From Intrasporangium chromatireducens Q5-1 (GTDB taxonomy: Bacteria > Actinomycetota > Actinomycetes > Actinomycetales > Dermatophilaceae): a DNA stretch of 64,000 nucleotides. Under the pieces are notes generated by a model that was not told where the DNA came from, did not search any database, and saw only the letters and a list, made by a program, of their open reading frames with translations. Position numbers and translations under genes: made by a program. The stretch is taken from positions 1 to 64,000 of the forward strand of contig NZ_AWQS01000002.1 of NCBI RefSeq assembly GCF_000576575.1, in the 5' to 3' direction. Every line of letters starts with the position of its first letter. Within the stretch, counting starts at the first letter, position 1. Positions 55,796-62,624 of this stretch are shown one piece after another.

Positions 55796-56821
55796 GTGCG
55801 TCTCACCCGTCCCGCGCTGGCGATCGCCGCCGCGCTCGGCCTGTCCCTTCTCGCCGCGTGCGGCTCGACCAACCCGAGCCCGGGTGCCACGTCGACGGCG
55901 GCCCAGAGCGGTGCCGCCGGTGCCACGAGTGCCGCCTCGACGCCGCTGCCCGGCGCGGTCGGCATCGACGCAGTCTCCGCCACCGGTCCGGTCGACTTCA
56001 CCACCGCCCCCAAGGTCGAGTTCGCCAAGAAGCCGGTCTCGACGAGCACCGTCACGTCCAAGGCCCTCGTCAAGGGCAGTGGCCCCGCGTCGACCGCCAA
56101 GGACACCGTCGTCGTGCGCGCGCAGATCTTCAACGGAACGACCGGCAAGCTCGTCGACAACGGCTACGACCAGGGCCGCGGCGCGGAGGGGTTCCGCCTC
56201 GGGCGCACCGACCTGATCAAGGGGTTCGCCAAGGGCCTCACCGGGGTCCAGAAGGGTGAGCGCATCGCCTTCACCATCCCGCCGAGCGAGGCCTTCGGCA
56301 GCGCCGGCAACCAGAACATCGGGATCGGCGCCAACGACACGATCGTCGTCGTCGCGGACGTCAAGGACGTCCACACGGCGCTGACCGAGGTGACCGGCAC
56401 CCAGGCCCCGAGCCCCGCCGGGATGCCGAAGGTCGACTTCCCCAAGGGTCCGACCCAGGCTCCCACCGTCACCATCCCGAAGACCGCCGCCCCGAAGAAG
56501 ACCGAGCAGGCGACCCTCGTCGAGGGCACCGGGCCGACGGTCGAGAAGGGCCAGACGATCACCGCGCAGTACCACGGGGTCCTCTGGAAGGACGGCTCCG
56601 TGTTCGACTCGTCGTGGCAGCGCGGCGAGCCCGCCGACTTCCCGATCGGCGTCGGCGCGGTCATCCCCGGCTGGGACAAGACCCTGGTCGGCAAGAAGGT
56701 CGGCAGCCGCGTGCTCCTCGTCATCCCCCCGGCCGACGGCTACGGCTCGCAGGGCATGGGCGACAAGATCTCGGGTACGGACACGCTCGTCTTCGTCGTC
56801 GACATCCTCGACGCGTACTGA
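55796..56821 (+). CDS. tandem FKBP-type peptidyl-prolyl isomerase lipoprotein
   Basis: A 341-residue secreted lipoprotein; the signal ends at Cys22 (LSLLAAC), followed by an Ala/Ser/Thr linker. Two FKBP domains follow. The first (about 80-195) keeps GERIAFTIPPSEAFG but has degenerate active-site positions. The second (about 235-341) is canonical: YHGVLWKDGSVFDSSWQRGEPADFPIGVGAVIPGWDKTLVG and IPPADGYG. It likely folds exported proteins outside the membrane. GTG start. A cytoplasmic FKBP follows 55 bp later. Confidence 0.9.
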   Translation: MRLTRPALAIAAALGLSLLAACGSTNPSPGATSTAAQSGAAGATSAASTPLPGAVGIDAVSATGPVDFTTAPKVEFAKKPVSTSTVTSKALVKGSGPASTAKDTVVVRAQIFNGTTGKLVDNGYDQGRGAEGFRLGRTDLIKGFAKGLTGVQKGERIAFTIPPSEAFGSAGNQNIGIGANDTIVVVADVKDVHTALTEVTGTQAPSPAGMPKVDFPKGPTQAPTVTIPKTAAPKKTEQATLVEGTGPTVEKGQTITAQYHGVLWKDGSVFDSSWQRGEPADFPIGVGAVIPGWDKTLVGKKVGSRVLLVIPPADGYGSQGMGDKISGTDTLVFVVDILDAY

Positions 56822-56876
56822 CCGACGTCCGACCACGACACGCCGCAGCGACACGCGACACGGAAGCAGGAGCAGC

Positions 56877-57263
56877 ATGGCACTCGACCCCAACCGCACG
56901 AAGCCCGAGATCGACTTCCCGGAGGGCGACGCCCCGACCGACCTCGTCATCGAGGACCTCATCGTCGGCGACGGCACCGAGGCGAAGGCCGGTGACACCG
57001 TGAGCGCCCACTACGTCGGCGTGTCGCACTCGAGCGGGGAGGAGTTCGACTCCTCCTGGGGCCGCGGCCAACCGCTCGAGTTCCGGCTCGGCGTCGGCAT
57101 GGTCATCCCCGGCTGGGACCGGGGGATCGAGGGGATGAAGGTCGGCGGCCGCCGCAAGCTCACCATCCCGCCGCAGCTCGCCTACGGCGACCGGGGCGCC
57201 GGCGGCGCGATCGGCCCGGGCGAGACCCTGATCTTCGTCGTCGACCTCGATGACGTGCGGTAG
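56877..57263 (+). CDS. FKBP-type peptidyl-prolyl cis-trans isomerase
   Basis: A 128-residue cytoplasmic single-domain FKBP. The fold is complete: VSAHYVGVSHSSGEEFDSSWGRGQPLEFRLGVGMVIPGWDRGIEGMKVGGRRKLTIPPQLAYGDRG, ending IFVVDLDDVR. Active-site aromatic residues are present. A GGAAGCAGGAGCAGC stretch provides the ribosome site. It is convergent with DUF3866, 3 bp apart. Assistance to protein folding, possibly proteasome-related, is inferred from location only. Confidence 0.94.
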   Translation: MALDPNRTKPEIDFPEGDAPTDLVIEDLIVGDGTEAKAGDTVSAHYVGVSHSSGEEFDSSWGRGQPLEFRLGVGMVIPGWDRGIEGMKVGGRRKLTIPPQLAYGDRGAGGAIGPGETLIFVVDLDDVR

Positions 57264-57266
57264 GTC

Positions 57267-58376
57267 TCAGGTCCCAGGCTCCTCCAGGAGCAACCGGGCG
57301 GCGAACCGCCCCGCGACGGCCGAGGCGAGGAAGCTCGCCCGGTCGTCGTCGTGTCCCCGCCCCATCGTCGAGAGCCGCACCGGGCTCTCGCGCAACGCGG
57401 CGTCCAGGCCGTCGCAGCTGACGTCATACGGGCTGAGCCGTCCGCCGCTGCCCTCACAGAGGGCGCGCGCCTCGGCGCGCACTCGCTGACCGAACGGCCC
57501 GGGCAGGAGCGGCACGGGCACGTCGGCGGGCACGAGCGCGACGCGGCCGTATGCCGTTGAGCTGTGGTGTGACAGGCCCCGGTGCCTCTGGCGGGGGTCG
57601 GCCTCCGAGACGCGAAGGGCGCACACCGGGCGGCCGTGCAGCACCCCGGCGGCGTTGACCGCCTCTCCCGCCGAGGTGCCGGAGAACCCCCACCGGGTGC
57701 CGGTCCCGAGGTTGCCCGGACCCTGGGTCACCACGACGAGGTCGGCCCCGACGACGTGGCGGGCAGCCAGCAGCCCGGTGTGGACGTTGACGGCCTCGAG
57801 GTCCCCGCCGTAGGCCTGCCCCACGGTGACGGACGCGGCGAGCCAGCCGGCGTCGCGCAGCCCGGCCACGGTGCGGGAGAAGGCGATCGGCAGCGCGCCA
57901 CCGTCGGTCATGACGTAGGCGACCCGCAGGTCGGGGGCGGTCTCGTGGACACCGGCGAGGACCGCGGGGAGGGCGGAGTGCAGGTCGGCGACCACGACCG
58001 GCAGGCCGGCGAGGTCGTCCGCCTCGGCGAGCGCGGCGTGGTGCTCGCTGTCCTGCTCGTCGACCCCGAGAACCATCGTCTGGCTCGGCGTGTAGCGCGC
58101 CTTGACCAGGTGTCCCGGCACGGCCCGGACATCGGCCAGCGGCTCGGGCAGGTCGTCGGGAGCCGCCACGATGATCGCGAGGCCCCCCGTGCCGAGGCCC
58201 CGCTCAAGCGCCGTCGTGTTGAGCAGCACTCGGGTGCCCGGCGCGAGCTCGCCGACGACATCGACGTAGCCGAGCGCCCGGACGGTCTCACCGGAAGGCA
58301 GCTGGGCGGCATACTCCCTCGAGCCCGCCCAGCCGGAGCGAGTCGCCACGATGACAGCCGAACGCCACTGGATCAT
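57267..58376 (-). CDS. DUF3866 family protein
   Basis: A 369-residue protein with no known biochemical role. Segments TRVLLNTTALERGLGTGGLAIIV, ARYTPSQTMVLGVDEQDS, LVVVTQGPGNLGTGTRWGFSG and RQRHRGLSHHSSTAYGRVAL characterise DUF3866, which is conserved near proteasome/paf genes in some actinobacteria. Histidine- and glycine-rich loops suggest metal or phosphate binding. The start MIQWRSAV is 6 nt after TACATT. It is divergent from pafB, with 33 bp between start codons. Confidence 0.82.
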   Translation of the reverse strand: MIQWRSAVIVATRSGWAGSREYAAQLPSGETVRALGYVDVVGELAPGTRVLLNTTALERGLGTGGLAIIVAAPDDLPEPLADVRAVPGHLVKARYTPSQTMVLGVDEQDSEHHAALAEADDLAGLPVVVADLHSALPAVLAGVHETAPDLRVAYVMTDGGALPIAFSRTVAGLRDAGWLAASVTVGQAYGGDLEAVNVHTGLLAARHVVGADLVVVTQGPGNLGTGTRWGFSGTSAGEAVNAAGVLHGRPVCALRVSEADPRQRHRGLSHHSSTAYGRVALVPADVPVPLLPGPFGQRVRAEARALCEGSGGRLSPYDVSCDGLDAALRESPVRLSTMGRGHDDDRASFLASAVAGRFAARLLLEEPGT

Positions 58377-58382
58377 GCGGTG

Positions 58383-58388
58383 AATGTA
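58383..58388 (-). promoter_or_regulatory. -10 element of the DUF3866 gene, leaderless type
   Basis: TACATT on the minus strand, 6 nt before the ATG; its -35 zone would overlap the pafB -10 region. Confidence 0.45.
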
Positions 58389-58397
58389 CCGACCGGA

Positions 58398-58403
58398 TAG
58401 GTT
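58398..58403 (+). promoter_or_regulatory. -10 element of pafB, leaderless type
   Basis: TAGGTT, 6 nt before the ATG at 58410; its -35 zone would overlap the DUF3866 start codon. Confidence 0.45.
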
Positions 58404-58409
58404 GACGCC

Positions 58410-59393
58410 ATGAGCCCAGCGTCGCCGTCTGCCGAGAAGACCGAGCGGTTGCTCAACCTCATCCTCGCGCTCAAGTCGGCCCGGCGGCCCGTGTCCAAGC
58501 AGCGGCTGCGCCAGTCGATCGACGACTACCGCACCGCCTCCTCCGACGAGGCCTTTGACCGGATGTTCGAGCGGGACAAGGACGACCTGCGCGAACTCGG
58601 CATCCAGGTCCGGGCCACCGTGCTCGACCCGTTCTTCGACGACGAGGTGGGCTACCGGATCGACTCGTCGGAGACGACACTGCCGGCCATCTCGTTCGAG
58701 CCCGACGAGCTCGTGGCCCTCGCGCTCGCGGCGCGGGCGTGGTCCGGTGCCAGCATCAGCGGGTCGGCCGCGGCCGCGCTGCGCAAGCTCCGGCTCGGGG
58801 GAGTGGAGGTAGACGAGGCGATCCCCGCCGGCGTCGAGCCCCGCATCCGCACCAAGGAGCCGGCCTTCGACGCGGTCCACGCCGCCGTGCTGGCCCGACA
58901 GCCGATCACGTTCGACTACCGGCGCGCTGACGGCACGGTCTCGACGCGGCACGTCCGGCCGTGGGCGCTGAAGAGCTGGCGGGGCCGGTGGTACCTCGCG
59001 GCCCACGACGTCGACCGAGGCGAGCGCCGCGCGTTCCGGCTGAGCCGGGTCGTCGGGCCGGTGCGGAGGAAGGGCAGGGCCGGCTCCTACGAGGTCCCGG
59101 CGGACGCCGTGGTGGACCTCGACCTCGGCGGGCCCGACAGCGAGGCGGAGCGCGGCACGGCCGTGGTGCGGATCCGCCGCGGCACCGGACACAGCCTGCG
59201 CCGGCAGGCGCTGCGCGAGGCACGGGTGGGCGAGGACTGGATCGAGCTGGAGGTGCCCTGGGTGCGCGGACGGACGGAGCGGGACGTGGCGGCACTCGGG
59301 TCTGCGGCGCTGGCCGTCAGCCCGGACGAGCTCGTCGAGACGGTCCGCACCGCGCTCGCGGGTGCGGCCCGTGCCCATGGAGGTGCCGCCTGA
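58410..59393 (+). CDS. pafB: PafB, WYL-domain transcriptional regulator
   Basis: A 327-residue winged-helix plus WYL-domain regulator. The N-terminal HTH is ERLLNLILALKSARRPVSKQRLRQSI; the WYL core is ITFDYRRADG...RHVRPWALKSWRGRWYLAAHDVDRGERRAFRLSRV. With PafC it forms a heteromeric activator of the SOS-independent DNA damage response in mycobacteria. It overlaps pafC by 1 bp (TGATG). Placement after pafA is conserved in actinobacteria. Confidence 0.95.
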   Translation: MSPASPSAEKTERLLNLILALKSARRPVSKQRLRQSIDDYRTASSDEAFDRMFERDKDDLRELGIQVRATVLDPFFDDEVGYRIDSSETTLPAISFEPDELVALALAARAWSGASISGSAAAALRKLRLGGVEVDEAIPAGVEPRIRTKEPAFDAVHAAVLARQPITFDYRRADGTVSTRHVRPWALKSWRGRWYLAAHDVDRGERRAFRLSRVVGPVRRKGRAGSYEVPADAVVDLDLGGPDSEAERGTAVVRIRRGTGHSLRRQALREARVGEDWIELEVPWVRGRTERDVAALGSAALAVSPDELVETVRTALAGAARAHGGAA

Positions 59394-60385
59394 TGGCCGC
59401 AGCGAGGCCCGCGCCCGAGACGGCGACCCAGCGGCTGCAGCGGCTCCTGTCGCTGGTGCCGTGGCTGCTGCAGCACCCGGGGGTGTCCGTCGCCGAGGCA
59501 GCGGCCGAGTTCGGCGTGACCGAGCAGCAGATCGACGACGACCTCAACCTCCTGTTCGTCTGCGGCACGCCGGGCGGCACCCACGCGGAGCTGATCGACG
59601 CGCAGTGGGAGGACGGGCACATCTACCTGTCCAACGCCGACGACATCGCCGCGCCCATGCGGCTGACCCGGGACGAGGCCGTGACGCTGACGGCGGGGCT
59701 GCACGCGCTCGTCGCCTCGCTCGTGCAGCCCGACGTCGTGGAGCGGACCCTGGCGAAGCTGCGCAGCGCCAGCCTCGAGGTCGACGGCCCGACCCTCGAC
59801 CTTGACATCGACGACGGCCGGCAGCACCCGGCGATGGAGCCGATCCGGGAGGCACTCTCGGGCAGGCGGCGCCTGCACCTGACCTACTGGGTGCCGTCGC
59901 GGGACGAGTCGACCGAACGCGACGTCGACCCGATGCGCGTGCTCAACCTCGACGGGCACTGGTACCTCGAGGGGTGGTGCCACCGCGCCCTCGGCGTCCG
60001 GCTGTTCCGCCTCGACCGGATCGAGTCAGCGATCGTCCTCGAGGCCGACGGGACCCCGCCGGAGGGCGCCCGGCCGCGGAACCTCGAGGTCGACGTCTTC
60101 GTGCCCGGCGAGGACGACCTGACCGTCGTCATCGAGGCCGAGCCCGACTCGGCGTGGATCGGCGACTACTACCCGACGGAGTCCGTCGCGCATCGTGACG
60201 ACGGGAGCGTCCTGATCACGATGAAGGTCGCCGACCCTGCGCTCGTGCAACGCCTCATGCTCCAGCTCGGCGGCTCCGCGCGGGTCGTCGAGCCGGCCGA
60301 CCTGGCCGAGCGGATCGCCGACGAGGCGCGCGCGGCCCTGCTTGCCTACGAGGGGCCGCCCTCGGTCTCAGGAGCCCCTGACTGA
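59393..60385 (+). CDS. pafC: PafC, WYL-domain transcriptional regulator
   Basis: A 330-residue partner of PafB. HTH segment LVPWLLQHPGVSVAEAAAEFGVTEQQIDDDLNLLFVCG, then a WYL domain: LHLTYWVPSRDESTERDVDPMRVLNLDGHWYLEGWCHRALGVRLFRLDRI. The WCX tail follows. Coupled to pafB at the stop/start. Probably needs single-stranded DNA as effector, as shown for mycobacterial PafBC; that is family knowledge, not visible here. Confidence 0.95.
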   Translation: MAAARPAPETATQRLQRLLSLVPWLLQHPGVSVAEAAAEFGVTEQQIDDDLNLLFVCGTPGGTHAELIDAQWEDGHIYLSNADDIAAPMRLTRDEAVTLTAGLHALVASLVQPDVVERTLAKLRSASLEVDGPTLDLDIDDGRQHPAMEPIREALSGRRRLHLTYWVPSRDESTERDVDPMRVLNLDGHWYLEGWCHRALGVRLFRLDRIESAIVLEADGTPPEGARPRNLEVDVFVPGEDDLTVVIEAEPDSAWIGDYYPTESVAHRDDGSVLITMKVADPALVQRLMLQLGGSARVVEPADLAERIADEARAALLAYEGPPSVSGAPD

Positions 60386-60412
60386 GCACGTACGCCTGTC
60401 CGGATCGGCACG

Positions 60413-60418
60413 TACACT
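60413..60418 (+). promoter_or_regulatory. possible tatA -10 element
   Basis: TACACT in the pafC-tatA gap, with about 63 nt to the tatA ATG and GAGGAGACG as ribosome site. Confidence 0.4.
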
Positions 60419-60481
60419 GGCAGGCGCAGCACCGCATTGCCCCGGCGTCGTCGTCGGGCCCAGACGTCTGAGGAGACGACC

Positions 60482-60778
60482 ATGGCCGGCTTGGGAGCCC
60501 CAGAGCTCATCGTCATCGCGATCGTTGTCATCGCCCTGTTCGGGTGGAAGAAGCTGCCCGACATCGCCCGCAGCGTCGGGCGCTCGGCCCGCGTCTTCAA
60601 GTCCGAGGTCGAGGAGATGAAGAAGGACGGCCCGGTCTCCCAGAAGACGGTCCAGGGTGACGTCATCTCCAAGGATGCCGAGCGCCGTGCCGCCGAGGAG
60701 CGGGCCGCCGAGGCCGAGCGCAAGGCGGCCGAGGCGCGGGCCGAGGTCGAGCGGCTCCGCGGGGACACGACCGTCTGA
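60482..60778 (+). CDS. tatA: Sec-independent translocase subunit TatA
   Basis: A 98-residue TatA/E-type protein: a short membrane helix (ELIVIAIVVIALFGWKKLPD) with the FGxxKLP hinge, an amphipathic helix, and a charged Ala/Glu/Arg tail (about 65-95) predicted to be helical. It oligomerises to let folded twin-arginine substrates cross the membrane with TatC. The tail is longer in heptads than minimal TatA proteins. Confidence 0.95.
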   Translation: MAGLGAPELIVIAIVVIALFGWKKLPDIARSVGRSARVFKSEVEEMKKDGPVSQKTVQGDVISKDAERRAAEERAAEAERKAAEARAEVERLRGDTTV

Positions 60779-60779
60779 G

Positions 60780-60792
60780 CTGAGCGGCATAC
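60780..60792 (-). repeat. dispersed 13-mer copy, intergenic
   Basis: Exact GTATGCCGCTCAG on the minus strand, one base after the tatA stop codon and before tatC. Confidence 0.8.
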
Positions 60793-60824
60793 CGTCCCGT
60801 CCTCTTGTGAACTGAAGGTCGCCC

Positions 60825-61628
60825 GTGCTGCGCAAACGCAACCCCGAGGGGCGGATGTCCCTCGCCGAGCACCTCCGCGAGCTGCGCAACCGGATCATGA
60901 TCGCGGCGGGCGCGATCCTCGTGGGCGCAATCGTCGGGTGGATCTACTACGACACGATCATCGGCCGGCTGCTGAAGCCGCTCAAGGACGTCGCCGCCCA
61001 GCGCGGTGACCAGGGCCTGGTCAACATCAACTTCGGCGGGATGACCGACCCCTTCGCGACGAAGATCACCGTCTCCCTCTTCACCGGGCTCATCCTCACC
61101 TCGCCGGTCTGGCTGCTGCAGATCTGGGGCTTCATCGTCCCCGGACTGACGAAGAAGGAGAAGCGGATCGCCCGCCTCTTCACCGTGGCCGCCGTGCCGC
61201 TCTTCCTCGCCGGCTGCTACTCCGCGTTCGTCATGGTGCCCAAGGCCGTCTCGGTCCTGCTCGACTTCACCCCGAGCGGCGCCTTCAACCTGCAGGAGGG
61301 GACGGCCTACCTCAACTTCGTCCTGAAGTTCATCCTCGCCTTCGGGTGCGCGTTCCTGCTGCCGGTCTTCCTCGTCGCGCTCAACCTCGCCGGTGTCCTG
61401 CCCGCCCGCACCATGCTCAAGGCATGGCGGCCCGCCGTCATGATCATCTTCATCTTCGCGGCCGTCATGACGCCGACTCCGGACGCCTACACGATGATCG
61501 TGCTGGCCACGCCGATGATCGTGCTCTTCTTCGCCTCGGTGGGCCTCGCCTTCTTCTTCGACCGGCGCCGCGAGCAGAACAAGCCGGACTGGCTCGACGT
61601 CCCCGACGACCAGGCGTCGGCCCTGTAG
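60825..61628 (+). CDS. tatC: Sec-independent translocase subunit TatC
   Basis: A 267-residue receptor for twin-arginine signal peptides with six membrane helices. N-terminal motif MSLAEHLRELRNR, TDPFATKITVSLFTGLILTSPVWLLQIWGFIVPGLTKKEKR and the late FVLKFILAFGCAFLLPVF are highly conserved. GTG start. A short basic tail follows the last helix. Gene order pafB-pafC-tatA-tatC is a common actinobacterial arrangement. TAG stop doubles as the dgk -10 start. Confidence 0.97.
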   Translation: MLRKRNPEGRMSLAEHLRELRNRIMIAAGAILVGAIVGWIYYDTIIGRLLKPLKDVAAQRGDQGLVNINFGGMTDPFATKITVSLFTGLILTSPVWLLQIWGFIVPGLTKKEKRIARLFTVAAVPLFLAGCYSAFVMVPKAVSVLLDFTPSGAFNLQEGTAYLNFVLKFILAFGCAFLLPVFLVALNLAGVLPARTMLKAWRPAVMIIFIFAAVMTPTPDAYTMIVLATPMIVLFFASVGLAFFFDRRREQNKPDWLDVPDDQASAL

Positions 61629-61631
61629 CGT
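61626..61631 (+). promoter_or_regulatory. -10 element of the lipid kinase gene overlapping upstream stop codon
   Basis: TAGCGT, 6 nt before the GTG at 61638; the TAG is the tatC stop codon. Confidence 0.45.
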
Positions 61632-61637
61632 TCGGCT

Positions 61638-62624
61638 GTGTCCGAAGCGTCTGCACCGACCGACGGGGCCGACGCCGTCGTGTCGCACTCCGAGCCCAGT
61701 GCTGCGGGCGACGAGTCACCCGAGCACGTGGCCCTTGTGGTCAACCCGACCTCCGGCAAGGGGATGGGGCGCGTCGCGGGGGAGCGCACGCTCCGGCTGC
61801 TGCGCGAGGCGGGCTACCGCGTCACGGACGCCACGGGGCACACGCTGGCCGAGGCGCGTCGCCGGGCCGAGGACGCGATCGAGGCGGGTGCCGGCACGGT
61901 GTGTGTCGTCGGCGGGGACGGCATGGCGCACCTCGGCATCAACCTGACGGCGGGCCGAGCGGTCCACCTGGCCGTCGTCGCCGCCGGCACCGGCAACGAC
62001 TTCGCCCGCAACCTCGGCCTGCCCGTCCGCGACCCCGAGGGGGCCGTGCGGCTGATCCGCGAGGGACGGACCCGCCGGGTCGATGCCGGGCGGGTCGAGA
62101 CCGCCGAGGGCAAGCGCTGGTTCGGGGGAGTGCTCGGCGCGGGCTTCGACGCCGTCGTCACCGCGCGGGCGGCTCGGATGAGCTGGCCCCGGGGACAGAT
62201 GCGCTACAACCTCGCGGTGCTGCGCGAGCTGCCGGTGTTCCGCCCCATCCCGTATGCCATCGAGTGTGACGGCGAACGGGTCGAGACCCGCGCCATGCTC
62301 GTGGCGGTCGCGAACACCGCGTCCTTCGGTGGCGGGATGCGGATCTGTCCGGAGGCGAGCCCGACGGACGGGCTGTTGGACGTGCTGATCCTCCACGCGA
62401 TCTCGATCCCCGGGTTCCTCAGGGTGTTCCCCTCCGTCTACTCCGGCTCCCACGTGGGCCACCCGCGCGTTGAGATCCGGCGCGCCGCGCGGGTACGTCT
62501 GGAGGCGGCCGGCGTCCCGACGCAGGCCGATGGTGAACCGTTTGCCCCGTTGCCCCTGGAGGTGGAGAACGTGCCGGGCGCCCTCACGGTCCTCGCGCCG
62601 ACCTCGCCGGGACGGCCGCGATGA
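61638..62624 (+). CDS. diacylglycerol/lipid kinase family protein
   Basis: A 328-residue DagK/YegS-like kinase: ALVVNPTSGKGMGRVAGERTL (nucleotide-binding), VCVVGGDGMAHLGINLTAG (GGDG motif) and AGTGNDFARNLG. The substrate could be diacylglycerol, sphingoid or polyprenol lipid. The usual GGDGT has Met for Thr here (GGDGMAH), which occurs in some actinobacterial members. The first 30 residues are disordered. Its stop overlaps the helicase start (ATGA). Confidence 0.9.
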   Translation: MSEASAPTDGADAVVSHSEPSAAGDESPEHVALVVNPTSGKGMGRVAGERTLRLLREAGYRVTDATGHTLAEARRRAEDAIEAGAGTVCVVGGDGMAHLGINLTAGRAVHLAVVAAGTGNDFARNLGLPVRDPEGAVRLIREGRTRRVDAGRVETAEGKRWFGGVLGAGFDAVVTARAARMSWPRGQMRYNLAVLRELPVFRPIPYAIECDGERVETRAMLVAVANTASFGGGMRICPEASPTDGLLDVLILHAISIPGFLRVFPSVYSGSHVGHPRVEIRRAARVRLEAAGVPTQADGEPFAPLPLEVENVPGALTVLAPTSPGRPR

